Source of the DNA: Apostichopus japonicus | Lineage: Eukaryota > Echinodermata > Holothuroidea > Aspidochirotida > Stichopodidae | Assembly (NCBI RefSeq): GCF_037975245.1 | Contig: NC_092568.1 | Coordinates: 9,511,501-9,575,500 of the forward strand | Length of the DNA stretch: 64,000 bases | Direction of reading: 5' to 3' | In this document: in pieces, positions 45,801 through 57,900 of the stretch | How positions within the stretch are numbered: the first letter of the stretch is position 1 | Layout of the letters: every line of letters starts with the position of its first letter | Notes under the pieces: model-generated | Seen by the model: only the letters and a program-made list of their open reading frames with translations | Told to the model about the DNA's origin: nothing | Databases searched by the model: none | Made by a program: the position numbers and the translations under genes

Positions 45801-48522
45801 GCAGTGATTTTTTCCTCACTGTACTAGTTTGTGAAAGGGACACAATTTCTGCAAAGCTTTCTGCGACAAGAGAAAATGTTGTGCTTGCCATGCACTGTCC
45901 AGATGATAATGGTAATAATCAGTGAGTGCTTATAAATGATACTTTGTAGGCTTATTTTGTCTGTTTTCCATTCCATTCAACAGGCCTTGGGTTCAACATT
46001 AAAGGCGGAATAGATCAGCCCCACATCTCTACAAGTGAAGGTATATTTGTGACAAAGATCAGGGAGGATGGTGCGGCAGCCGTTGATGGAAGACTCCAAA
46101 AAGGAGATAGAATTTTAGAAGTAAGATTTTGTCATTGGATCGGGAATTGCACTGATCACTGCGTTTTTTTTTAAATCGTTAGAAATCTGTATGTATTTTC
46201 TAGGTACTTGAACAATCAAGTTATTACACTAAAATGCCTGTCTGTTCATTGTGGTGCTACAGTAGCTTCTTGTTTTGGATGTGGGTGAGGGGGGGGGGGG
46301 TCGGGGAGGGTAGTGGGATAGAGAAAGAAAGTGAGTAAAGGAAAAGAACCCTTAATTACAATGAATTAGTGATAAAGACTTTGGACGTAGCTCTCACCTT
46401 TATTGAAACATTGAATTTACAGAGCTCTGCTATTTGTGTGTTTATTTTCGTTTGCAACCTCTACTGCAGCTTGCTCAAAGTAAAATTGTAATAATTAAAA
46501 CCAACACACTCTCATAATTTCTTCAGCACTCAAAATGAATTTTAATTGTAGAATAATGAAGAAAATAGAAAATGCTGTTTTATGCTGACAAAAGTCAACT
46601 GGTGATAGTCATACCTGTATATGTAAAGGAAGGGTCAAAAGTTACCATATTCTTTCACTTTGCACTATTCACTTTTGTTTTGTTTTTTTCTCTCAAATTT
46701 TTTGTCTTTATTTGACAGTTGATAATTCATGTTTTACATTCTCTTCCAAACAGATTAATGGCACTGATGTTACCAGGGTTCAGCACAGTATAGCTGTGGA
46801 CTTATTCTTATCGGCCGGCGATAAAGTAGTCCTCGTCGTTCGACATGGTGCAGAAGAAGCTGCACAGGTACAGTTTACTTTTCAATATTGGTTTTAGCTA
46901 ATGGATTTATGTGGAGTTGTTGCATTTATTTTAATGAAAATCACAGTATAAGGTTTCATGCTTAGAATTGTTGTTTGTTCCATATTTGCCCTAAAAGCCC
47001 GGAAGGAAGGATTATGAATTTTTTGTTTTGCAAATGTTGTTATGACCAAGATCTATATTTAGAGGGTCTTTATTTAGACATTACACTGGTCAAAGGCACC
47101 ACTTGGGGGATCTGAAATAATAGGGAAGACCATGGCCTCTATGGTTAGAGCAATGCCTCCAGCCATGTTATAAGGGCTGTTCATGAAAATCAGTAAATCA
47201 GTAACTGGTTTCCTGAAAATTGACATTCCTACAGGCCTGTCAGATTATCTCAGAAAGTGAAATAATGAAATTATGAATAATACAAACTCTGCCAGCCCGC
47301 TGGGAATCCTACTATTTCCCAGTTTTCTCTCAATTTTTTGTCTCTTCACCCAACGTTCCCTTCTTTTCAATCCACAATACATACCTATGTTTCCGACTCT
47401 TTGAAGTTGCATTGCTCAACATGATTTCAAACTTCCAGTGACTCTCTTTGAAAGCATGCATATCACCTTTTTGATTCTAAAGTCATCAATGATTGGGAAT
47501 ATTTTTTTTTGCTTTTGTGGTCATCTAAGTATGTTCTCAATAGTATTCACAAAGTATGTTCTCAAGAGTATTCACACATTCAATACAAACCTGAATAATG
47601 TTTTTAGGCCTCCTTTTATCACTAATCTTTCATTCTATTGTTTCCTCACTTTCCTACTCTTTTCTTCATTTTCATAATTTGTACATTTGACTGACTTTTC
47701 ATAAATGTGAACTGGACACCTACCCCTCTTTCAAGTCTTTGCCTCCACTTACTCCTTTATTTGATACGGTGAACTCCGGTTACGCTGCTACTGAGTACTG
47801 TAAGTCCAGTTATGCTGCTGCTCAGTACTGTAAGTCCGGTTATGCTGCTGCTCAGTACTGTTAGTCCAGTTATGCTGCTCAGTAGTGTATGTCCGGTTAT
47901 GCTGCTGCTCAGTACTGTAAGTCCAGTTATGCTGCTGTTCAGTACTGTTAGTCCAGTTATGCTGCTGTTCAGTACTGTAATTCTGGTTATGCTGCTACTC
48001 AGTACTGTCAGTCCAGTTATGCTGCTGCTCAGTACTGTTAGTCCAGTTATGCTGCTGCTCAGTAGTGTACGTCCGGTTATGCTGCTGCTCAGTACTGTAA
48101 GTCCGGTTATGCTGCTGCTCAGTTCAATAAGTCCAGTTATGCTGCTGCTCAGTACTGTAAGTCCGGTTATGCTGCTGCTCAGTACTGTTAGTCCGGTTAT
48201 GCTGCTGCTCAGTAGTGTATGTCCGGTTATGCTGCTGCTCAGTTCAATAAGTCCAGTTATGCTGCTGCTCAGTACTGTAAGTCCGGTTATACTGCTGCTC
48301 AGTACTGTTAGTCTTGTTATGCTGCTATTTGATGAAAAAGGTTTCGATCATTTGTCATTACAGAAAGAGGAAGATTTACAAAAAGGTGACGCAGAGAAAC
48401 CTCTCCCCGGTGACGAGGATGACAAATCTGATGGTAACAAATTGTTTGGTGCAATCGGGGGCATCGTAGTCACAGTAGGAGTAGTACTCATCGCCTTCTA
48501 CCTTTGGAAAAGAGCAAATTAA
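42868..48522 (+). CDS. SYNJ2BP: Synaptojanin-2-binding protein (OMP25), PDZ tail-anchored mitochondrial outer membrane protein, 156 aa
   Basis: Four exons: 42868-42928, 45984-46120, 46754-46867, 48364-48522 (stop TAA 48520-48522), phases 1, 0, 0. Strong Kozak (A at -3, G at +4) and an in-frame TGA two codons upstream (42862-42864) fix the start. PDZ domain at ~res 12-100: carboxylate-binding loop GLGF at 21-24 followed by NIKGG; '[18 protein letters not shown]'; 'INGTDV'; helix B beginning with H77 (class I PDZ preference for S/T-x-hydrophobic C-termini) and 'AVDLFLSAG'. An acidic linker (105-130) leads to a C-terminal helix ~132-151 ending WKRAN, the tail-anchor layout of OMP25. Human SYNJ2BP is 145 residues, also one PDZ plus a tail anchor. 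Known roles: recruiting synaptojanin-2 to mitochondria and binding RRBP1 and activin receptors. Intron 1 (3.1 kb) holds two transposons and intron 3 a 30-bp minisatellite ending just before exon 4. Confidence 0.95.
43426..43730. mobile_element. TTAA MITE, copy D (one end missing), SYNJ2BP intron 1
   Basis: Same sequence as copies A-C in the orientation of copy C: 'gtgtaacagaagtgttagacac', 'gatcccagaaaatac', 'gcggtcaatacccacagcac'. It ends 'caagtcttcaatgcctTTAA'. The opposite terminus is absent. Includes AAAGATGGCGGC, which matches a YY1-type site, at about 43688-43698. Confidence 0.7.
43889..44546. mobile_element. 658-bp non-autonomous DNA transposon with perfect 10-bp TSD
   Basis: Both ends carry ACTAAAACGAATGAC (left 43895 on; right as reverse complement) preceded by GG plus four variable bases. 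The flanks CTGGGGGAGG at 43879-43888 and 44547-44556 are identical. Subterminal tandem 'gaatgacagc' units at 43953-43985. A 9-11-bp TSD is usual for Mutator-like elements; the assignment is inference. Lies in SYNJ2BP intron 1, 160 bp after MITE copy D. Confidence 0.75.
47768..48332 (+). repeat. 30-bp minisatellite, ~19 units, SYNJ2BP intron 3
   Basis: Unit 'gttatgctgctgctcagtac' plus 'tgtaagtccg'. Each unit contains a splice-acceptor-like 'ctgctgctcag' and often a donor-like GTAAGT. Units are 30 bp (one is 27), so the frame stays open and in phase with exon 4, which starts 31 bp after the array. Confidence 0.93.
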
Positions 48523-48684
48523 TAAGAAATGAGACTTAAAAACCATTAGAGCAGGCAGTGGATGGATGAATGGAAGACTGGAAGATCTATAAAACAGAGG
48601 GGAAAAAAATCAAGATGTGAGGCGGCTCTTGTCGACTGTTTGGTATCGTTTTTTACTGTTGATTACACGTAAAGCGGATGGATA

Positions 48685-48690
48685 AATAAA
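48685..48690 (+). promoter_or_regulatory. Poly(A) signal AATAAA of SYNJ2BP
   Basis: AATAAA in 'gataaataaagtg', 163 bases after the SYNJ2BP stop codon; gives a short 3' UTR of about 180-190 nt. Position and hexamer fit a canonical signal; the cleavage site itself is not seen. Confidence 0.6.
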
Positions 48691-51300
48691 GTGTGTCGAA
48701 TTTTTCTGCGGTGACGGAATCACGATATAGATACATGTTATATCTGGACGTTACAAGAATTATAGAACCGTCAATTTGAAGATATCTTCATCATATTTTT
48801 ATGCCGATAAGCTCCACGCACCGTATGCTTCTCTCGATCACATTCTTGCCCTACAATCGAGCACAGTTGGTCACTTATCATTTGTTCAAATTTGGTGTGT
48901 CAATCAATGTCCATGCACAAAATTTTCTCCATGTTAAGAAAATTTACTTGACTTTCGAACTTGAAGGATGTAACTTGAATTTCTGGTTCCATAGTTCCGA
49001 TTGTTGGTTTAGGCTGGGGATGCTTCATAGGTTGGGTGTTTCATGTCTTGAGTGCTAAGTTTGTTGCTTCTCACAATATATATGTAAACATCCACCCTTG
49101 ACCTTTCCACACTGTCATAGCATAAGTGCTCAGCCTAGGCTAATAACAGAGCTGAGTTTAAAGACCCGTTTTTTTTGTTTTTGTCGTCATTAATTGATGC
49201 TTCTAAGAAACTAATTGGTACTTGTTACTAGAAAGGTATAGAACAAACAATTTTTGAAAGAACATTGCTCAAGAAATGTTTATGAATCCAGTGGGGTTTG
49301 GTATGAGCGTTCCTCATTATAAGCCCACCATATGAGGAGGAGGTGAGGGGTAGTGTGTGAGAAGATACTGTAGAGGGGTAGTGTGTGAGAAGATAGAGGT
49401 GGTACACTATGCAATATTCTTGACAAAACGAATTCCATGTACAAACCATTCATGGTATTTACAAAGTGTATTTTCCGAAGCACAGATGGTATCAAATGTA
49501 GCCTATACTTCAATTTATCGTATCCGAGAATCAAGAAGGAATCGTTAACTGTGAGAAACACTGTCTGTAAAAGCCTCATGCATTCAATCTTGTTTTGGTG
49601 CTATTGTTTATTGAATATAATCATACGATCTTAACAATGTATTGCTTTTGCCAAAAGTTTGGCCCATTGATGGAGATCGAGAGGTAAAAAAAAAAATTCA
49701 AACATAAACGTCGTCGTCGGGTTTCTTTTGATAGGTCGGGCGACAGCCAAAATTGTCTCACCAACATTTGTTTCTCATTATTGCATATTGAGCTCCAGAC
49801 ATTTCTTCGCAGGAATTGGATCTTTTATTATTAAACAAAAGGTGATGTTATTTGACTTGCTCAGTCTCTCCAAGGGGCCCAAAATTTGGCAAGAGAGTAT
49901 GTTGTCATGTTTGTGTGATTATTGAGTACATTAAAATGCCCCAACAATGGTTGTCAAAATGGTATATTAGTTTGTTTGTGTTGGTAATGGAATTCATAAT
50001 GATGCTTTAAAAGAGATAGATAAATTTAAACTTGTTTAAGAGTCATGCTAAGAAAACATACCTTACAATGACGGTATCAAATGGGAGTTAGATCCCTTTT
50101 CAAATGACAGAAAGTTTTCAAAATCAGTTTTAAACTTAAAGACAAGTATAGTCAAGACGTTACAGTGTGTTGATAATGTTAAGTTTTGTTGGTCAAGTGT
50201 AAAATTCTTTCTTACTGAAAAGACCCATACTAAAATGAGAAATAAAATGTTAATGTTTGATATGTTAGATCTTGCCAACTGTTCAGAATGAACTTATGAA
50301 CTGTGTCTTTGGAAATTGGGGACTCTCCTCTGAATCCCCACTTTTAACTCTGTGATACTGTGATGGGACCATCTTGGCATGTAGATGTCCCTGGACAGAT
50401 TTACTGCCGTGGTCGTCAACCTCAAATTGTGGGAAGGAGACAAATCAGTGGAGCAAAAGGAAGCATTGTTTGGTGCAGGAATGAGCCTGGGGTAATAAAA
50501 AAATCACGGAACTTTGCAAAAATTGCGGAATAGGCTCCAGTTTGCGTATGCTACAGTGTCTTAGGATAATAGTTTTTGTCCCCGAGGTAGAAAAGAAATC
50601 ACAGATATTCAGCTAATTCGTGGAAAAAGCTCATGCCTGTTGGTGATAACCAAAATTTAGTGACACCAACTTTCTCAAGCTTTGTCACTATGACAACAAC
50701 AGATATTTTCACAAAGTGAAATGCCAAATGTCGTAGATGGTCAAAGGGATCTTTTGAAGTTGTGGTCATAAAATTTGCTGATATTTCATGCTTATTTTAG
50801 TGCCTTTGAGTAATTTCGAGGTGACTGTGTAGTCCTTCTACAGATAGTGGGAATTGTAGGCTCCTCTGAAGAGACGTGACTCTCAAGTTCACCTGACTCA
50901 TGAATGTGCAAGAATCATGTTTCCACCATCATAGGAAAACAGTTATGTAGTTTTTTTGTATGTGGTCCAAGCATTACCAACATTATAAGTTCTTGGTCAA
51001 AAATAACTTGATAGGCAGCATAGTTTCTGCCGAGAAGCACTTCTAAAGTTGACTCCTCACTGCATACTACATCATTGATTTGAAGCGTGGCCGTATTTGT
51101 GTGACCCTGTGAATGACTTGAAAATGCTTTAGGTGGAGTCAAAGCCTCAGGGGACGTCCAGGCGTTGTTTTGATGTGTTTAAATGAAAATCTTGGTGTTG
51201 TAATCTTTCATTGTAAATGAAGATGAACTTGCAAAATATCAAAGCAACTTTTTGTGTTTGATAGTTCTTTAGTGTTCTCTAATGTGGTTTTACCAAGCAT
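48691..51300. other. Intergenic downstream of SYNJ2BP
   Basis: No recognisable exons. Contains only the small 49343 duplication. Confidence 0.55.
49343..49398 (+). repeat. 30-bp tandem duplication
   Basis: 'gaggggtagtgtgtgagaag' plus 'ata' occurs twice, at 49343 and 49373. Confidence 0.8.
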
Positions 51301-51552
51301 CAGGGGCGCAACAACGTAAACAGACCTGGACTATAACAAACAATTCTGTTAGTGCACAGTACATTATTAAATATATAATATAACCAAAAATTCTTCAAAA
51401 GTTGCAAATTGTAGCATCAGTTTGCATCTAAGCACCGTCCATATCACTAAAACTCCTCAAAGGGGGGAAAGGGCAACCCCTCCCTTACACCGCTCCCCTA
51501 CACGACATAACATGATAGCTCTCGCGGTACAAAAGTAATGCTTGTGCCCCTG
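51301..51552. mobile_element. MITE of the same C-run family
   Basis: Begins CAGGGGCGCAACAACG and ends TTGTGCCCCTG. The interior has 'gttgcaaattgtagcatcag', 'ttgcatctaagcacc' and 'cccctccctta', matching the copies at 6950 and 10436. Flanking octamers ccaagcat/ggcagcat share only the last five bases, so the TSD is uncertain. Confidence 0.55.
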
Positions 51553-52799
51553 GGCAGCATGCCAAACTACATTGTTCCAGGTTGGATTCACTCAAAAATG
51601 GTTGTGATTAGTAATAAATAATTAATCAAGTAGCATTTCTGTTACAAACTTATTATTATTAACATGCAAGTTCAAAGGCACCCTAATGCAAGTACCCTAA
51701 TATGTTACATATTGAATTATTGGTTTTAAATTCCTGTGATGATGACCAATTCTTGCTATATTCATACATAGTTGGATACCAACCTTCCCCGCCCCCCCCC
51801 CACCCCTGCTAACCCCTCCACCAATTCTACTTCAGCTATTGTTGTGCTTACAACCAAATTGGTTGCTTCTAACAAGGAACTTTATAACCCTGTAATTCAC
51901 TACAGTAAAGGTTTTGGGTTCCAAGAAAATTGAATAAATTTCTGAATTGATCCCTAATGTGATCAATCCTGGTGCAATTTTTTTTTGAAATTTAAATTAC
52001 AGATTATTCTCTTCTGATAATCTGTTGATGTAATCCTTTTAGTTACAACCGCATGACAGTAAATTCAGTTCAAAAATTATAGTGGAAAAATGGAGTTTTT
52101 CCGAAGCCTTTAATGGAACCTTCGATTGGAGTTATGGCATAGAATAATTCATTGTTTTGAAGAGGAACATGTTGATCTTAATTGTGATGTTAAACATATT
52201 TACATGCCAAATGTAGCAATTTTCTGTCGAGTCGTTATTTCCAGAGTCTCAATCCTCTCCTCTGCCTCCTCTTTCAAGAAATCCTGGATCTGCCACTGTT
52301 ATGGACTTGAAGTACCCTTTTATATAATAATTTTACATAATTACATCAGAATGATGATGATGATGATCTATTGTTGTAAATAGTATGTAATAAGGTGGCT
52401 TCATTATGGAACGGTCATTCAGTGAAATGATAAAAATCGCTACATAGGATCAATGGCTTCAGTTCTGGAGAAACAAACAACAGTCCCAATTCCTGCTCAA
52501 AAGAATTGTTTGCATTTTATTATCGTAAACGTGCACTGAACTGTTGTCCTGTTTTCTAGCTGTTTTAGTTAAAATTGTGTAATTTCTGTTTGCCAAATTT
52601 TTTTGTTTTTAAGTTTCTGTTGTATTTAAGTTGTTCCAAAAAATATGAAAATCATTGAATTGTACTGAAACCAAAGATGTATTTTTGTTTGTTGGGGGGG
52701 GGGGGGGTGAGATTCCTGTTTTCACACAGTAATGCACAACAGACTCTACCAAAATTATTGATGAGATCAGGGCTGTGTTCCTTGTGCAGAGGACATTAC

Positions 52800-52800
<1 letters not shown>

Positions 52801-52867
<67 letters not shown>
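52801..52867. repeat. (TA)n microsatellite, ~33 units
   Basis: Uninterrupted TA run, followed within 100 bp by the hammerhead-like core and the palindrome. Confidence 0.95.
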
Positions 52868-52871
<4 letters not shown>

Positions 52872-52960
52872 AGTTGGTTGGTTGGCGTCTATCTTGGCGC
52901 AGAGTGCTCTATGTCCGTTGAACAGAGTGGAATATATGTTGAGACTAGTGGAACACTAGT

Positions 52961-53005
52961 AGTTGTAACTCAGAGTTTCAAGCGTTGAGCAATCATCAGA
53001 CAACT
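52961..53005 (-). ncRNA. Hammerhead-ribozyme-like core
   Basis: Read on the minus strand: AGUUGU (53005-53000), CUGAUGA (52999-52993), a 13-nt stem-II segment (52992-52980), GAA (52979-52977), ACUC-U-GAGU hairpin (52976-52968), U (52967), ACAACU (52966-52961). AGUUGU and ACAACU form a perfect 6-bp stem I, and GAGUU supplies an NUH cleavage triplet. Very short stem III is known for hammerheads in Penelope-like retroelements. Stem II is weak here (only two G-C pairs after U-U mismatches), so this copy may be inactive. Function is inference. Confidence 0.5.
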
Positions 53006-53014
53006 GTTAGCTTC

Positions 53015-53141
53015 AAGTTATGCTCCATGAATATATAGGCTCCTCGTCGTGATTACCGGGGATTATAGGGTTGTAGGTGTATTATACACCTACAACCCTA
53101 TAATCCCGACGAGGAGCCTATATATTCATGGAGCATAACTT
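53015..53141. repeat. 127-bp near-perfect palindrome
   Basis: Arms of about 57 bp run from 'aagttatgctccatgaat' to its exact complement ending at 53141, centred on GTAGGTGTA-TTA-TACACCTAC. The only break is an extra 10 bases (tgattaccgg) at 53050-53059 in the left arm. Lies 9 bp from the hammerhead-like core. Confidence 0.9.
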
Positions 53142-54959
53142 AGCTCCATGGTAGCTGATGACCAAACTGGCTTTACAAATTTAGGACTTCTCAACCATTT
53201 TCCCATCATGCATTACACTCTGTTATATTTTCAATTGGTTAATTTCTTGTAATACCCCAGGAGCAGTTGCTTATGGAATACATGGCAGTACTGGTGTTTG
53301 TATTCAGCATGGAAGCATCCATCTTGATTTAGAGTGAGATACAGGAGATATTTCTCATTATTGAATAAACTAACGGAAGAGGAAATAACTCTTGTGTATT
53401 TGTCTCATCTTTGCAGTAAATAGTTATCCTTGTCTTCACTTTTGCCTTTTGTAATAAATAGAACAGGTTACCATGTTTTCCACTTTAGTTTTCAGTGGCT
53501 GTAGAAAGTTCATTAACAGTAACAATAACAATTGCAGTAACAATATCAATAAGAATGGCACCAATTATGAAAAGATGAAAAGAACAATTGGAAGTTAGTT
53601 AATAATCTCTTTGTTTTATTTCAAAATCTTAAGCTCCCATAGAATATTGCACTGTTAATTCACATTTACAAAGTTCTAATGTTGGGCAAAAGTTGAATTA
53701 ACCGGATTTAAAGGTCTTTACACTGCAGACCCTTGGCTATGATATTTATTTTAACCCTCTCAGTATCGATCTCAATCTGAATCTTTAGAAGACACTGCAA
53801 AGTTTACATGACAAACACTACAATGGCAACCAAATGCCATGAAAGACCTTTAGGTACAACAATCTCATTGAGAACCATTCAAAACCCTGCTGGAAGAAAT
53901 AAACTATTGTACAATGTACTCAGTGGAACGATAAATATAACAAAGAACAACAAGGGTCACAAGATTCAATAAATCTTTCCCCTCCCCTCCCCGTACCATT
54001 CGTTTTTATGGTTTGTCGCAGTTTGTTCCTCTTTTTGAATAGTTTTGTCTATCTTTGATGAATGTTGAGTAGTTGATTGAGTAAAAACCTCATGTTCTCA
54101 TTGTTCCCTCTCTCCCCTCCCCAATGAAAGCTATAACAAATCCAGCCATCTATTAGTCCCTCTCCCTCCATCCCCTCCCACATGAAAAAATATTTAAAAA
54201 ATCTACCAGTCTATTAGAATTACTTAATAACATTTATCACATACGGAGGTCTTCTTCATCATGAACAACATCTCAAGAATCATTAATCTATTCCAGTTCC
54301 CGAGACAAAACCCACAAGGTTCAACCAGCGATTAAATGCCCACTGAATTCCTGCTTCGATATCACTGTCCATTGTCAAATAGTACAAAACAAGCTTTTAC
54401 TGGTGTAACAGTCTAGTTGCTTGAACTTGCTCAAATTCTATCCTTCTATATCTTCAAACCTGTGAGTGTTTCTTTGCTACACTCGATAACTTTTTGAGTG
54501 TATTGTGCATGGCCTGGCAAGATTGTGAATTACTGGCTTGTTGATGAGTATATATTTGGCAGCAATCCCTGCTATTATTTTTAAATTTTTTCAAATTTAA
54601 TTCTCATATATTTGTACAAGATAAATACAATATACATAATATTACAGTAGGAAGGTTAACATATAAAGGACACTAGAAAAACAGCAAGGGCTGTTATCTC
54701 ACCTAGTGACCAAGATATATATATATATTTTGTAATGGATGGAATTTATCAGTAAAACCTGCTACTTGTCATACATATGCTAGAACGGGTCATAAATGGC
54801 CACAGTCATTCATCTGTATTTCATTGAAATAAAGAGCAAAACAGAATAACTTTGAACGCTACAAATCTTGCATGGGTCACACTTAACGACTCTTGGCAAT
54901 ATTAGCACACTCAAGACGGACATCTGCAGGAGATGCCTTCTCCGATGGTCAAAGTAAGG
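53142..54959. other. Likely XRCC3 3' UTR and intergenic
   Basis: Lies downstream of the XRCC3 stop on the minus strand. TTTATT (AATAAA on the minus strand) occurs at ~53744 and ~53624; either could be its poly(A) signal. No other gene seen. Confidence 0.45.
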
Positions 54960-57900
54960 TCACCTCAGACCTCTAATACCATCTCCTTCGACGACAAAAT
55001 AAATGGTATCTTTTGGCAGGTAAGGGGAGAAAATGACCTCCATGGAACGTACTGGTATCTCACAGGATGGGTTAGAATCTGACGATGGCGGTAGCTTGTA
55101 AGGCAATCTCTTCAGCATCAGTCTGGTCTGTACCTGATTGGACCATGTGAGACCCAGAGCAGGAACAAAGGGATCATCGGATGGTAACAGCGCCCTCATA
55201 TTGGCAGTGACCTGCAAAGAGGAGAGTGAGAATTAAAGGCATTGAAGACCCGCCCCAAACTGTGTGCCGCGTTCTGAAAAAGTTAACTTTCCTTTGCTTG
55301 CGAGTGAAGTTTTCTTTTGGTCGCTACAAAATGCAGACAGTAATGAAACGTGATACCTTGTTATCTTTTATCTATACCTGAGATGTCCATCGCTGCTATG
55401 TATACACTGTGTTGTGGGTATTGACCGTAGCTGCATGTATTGACTGTGCACTAGTGTCTAATTACCGATGGTAGCAAGCTGTGTGTGTATTTTCTGGGAT
55501 CGATGGTGGTGTCTAACACTTCTGTTACACCTTATTAGAAACTAGGTCAGATTACCGGTATGAGACGTTTCTTTGTGCGCGAGTCTTCACACCATTTAAT
55601 GAATCCATATATGAGTTTGGTTTAGAGACATCTAGATGTAATAGCAAGAAGAAGAAGAAAGGATAAAACATTTTGCATGAGGCTTCAAGTAGCAGGTGGG
55701 AAGGTGCCTTTCTGCCTGTTTGTACCTGCTGATTGATAAATCATAGAAAAGTTGATGATTGTTTTGCTTAGCATGACAGTGAAAGTTAGCAACATGATGT
55801 TGGCAATATGTTTCTACTTAAAGGGTGTGAAGACTCGCGCACAAAGAAACGTCTAATGCCGGTAATCTGACCTAGTTTCGTTCGAATGACGTGTAACAGA
55901 AGTGTTAGACACCACCATCGATCCCAGAAAATACGCACACAGCTTGCTAAGTTGCTACCGTCGGTAATTAGTGTACAGTCAGTACATACAGCTGCGGTCA
56001 ATACCCACAGCACAGTGTATAAACGATACAGCGATGGACATCTCAGGTCCAGCTAAAGATAACAAGGTATCACGTTTCATTACTGTCTGCATTTTGTAGC
56101 GACACAGACAAAACGTCACTTGCAAGCAACGGAAAGTTAACTTTTTCAGATGGCCGAACACGGTTTGGGGCGAGTCTTCAATACCTTTAATTAGGTAGAT
56201 GGTCTGAAAATGACGTAGCCTACAACGATAGCTTGTGAGAGATGGGAACCGGTGGAAAGGAAGGTGCCTGTTGTCTGTTTGCACCTTCCTGTATCAATCA
56301 ATCCATCAATCATATAATCACTGACAAGACTGGGAATCAATGCTGCCACCACATAACATCCCTTCTCGTCAAGGGCTTTACCTGTAGGACTCTAGCACAG
56401 CAGGACAATAAAACTTATGGCCAGGATATTACCAATTATATTCATATTTATACATATTTATATATTATATCTATATGATATTTAAAAACTGTAGTAATCA
56501 AACAACTGTATATTTATTAAAATTAAAATTGTTGCCATTGAGATGAAGGGAGTACAGGGTGTCCTCTTCACCCAATTCACAGAAATCCATTTCTTGCGAG
56601 AAAAAAAAGAAAAGAAAAGAATACCTGATTAACACAGACTACAGGAATGTTATATCTGCTGGCTAACTCGTGAAGTTGTGCTCCAAATTTCTGCAAACTT
56701 TTTGCCCTTTGAAAGGCCTCGGACAACTCAAACTCCGAGCGGAAGAGAGCAGCTACCGAGTCGACCACCAAAAGCTTTACCAGGCCTCTCTCAAGGAGAA
56801 TCGGAATACGATGGTTTATGCAATGTTCCAGTTGTTCCTGAAGGACAGAATTATCAATATTAATTATCAATATTATCAAGATTAATTAATAGTGTCCAAA
56901 CACAATTTGGGACTATAATAACATCCATTACATAGAAAGAATGCATAGCGAGGTAAAAGAGCTCTTTGTAGGACTGAAAAAGATATTTCAACATCTTACT
57001 TTATAAAAGAAACTTGTACACTTGATATACAGTGTAGCTTCCTTGTTGCAGTGATCAACAGATTTATTTAAAATTCTTTCATGTTGGTTTTGTTTTAGTA
57101 CTTCCAATGGGTTGGGATGCCAACAGAAACTCATTTGCGACCCTAATCATGTGATTATCTGAGATGAGCCGGGATTACTTCAAGCAATTACCAGGCAGGC
57201 TCATGTAGTTGTCACACCCATTCTCATTCTCAGCATCTCAGCATTAGGTTTATTTCTCAAATACTGAGGGAGGTGAATAAACTCCTTTCATAAGAATTGT
57301 AGTGCAGATATGCTAAGAGAAGTTGTTTTCCAAACCACTGAAAGAACAGAAGCAAATCTAATTTCCCAAATCGCGAGCCAGAGACACCAAATCCATATAA
57401 CACTCAACAGTACTCCGTCTGACAATTTTGAACGGTTCTGATTCCTGGAGGGATGTTGAAGTTGGAATCTAGTGGGGTGGAAGCTATTGACGATAAACCA
57501 CACCTTTCCGAATACATATTAAACATGTGAGTGTCATCTAATACTTGTATAGCAATCTAAATATTGACACATTACAAGGTTTAACACCATTTGATGTTGT
57601 TCTCAGATAATATGACCACGATAATATGAACAAGCAACTTGTTTAGCGTATATACGTGAAGGCTTCAAAGCACTTTACAAAGCCACCAAAATATATAAAA
57701 AACAGAAAATAAGAAATACAAGAAAAGATCCAAATATTAAAAGAAAAAATTAAAAAAAACCATGGTGCAGAAGGAATCTGAAAGTTGACAAAATAAAGCT
57801 ATTACTTCTTTCTCCATGTGTGGAATACTTTCTCTGCGAATTGACCTGAGAGTATGAATGCAACTTTGACTTTTCTCGAAAGATGAGTCGTAGACCATAC

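Noticed and set aside
47812..48522. Single 236-codon open frame from the minisatellite through the last SYNJ2BP exon
   Set aside because: As a gene on its own it is rejected: the downstream part is the genuine SYNJ2BP exon 4 with a good acceptor at 48363, and the repeat part is stop-free because units are multiples of 3. Kept only as a splicing finding.
50340..50510. Short open plus-strand stretch (QIYCRGRQPQIVGRRQ...) with a GGTAA-like end
   Set aside because: No recognisable domain and no neighbouring exons; likely chance.
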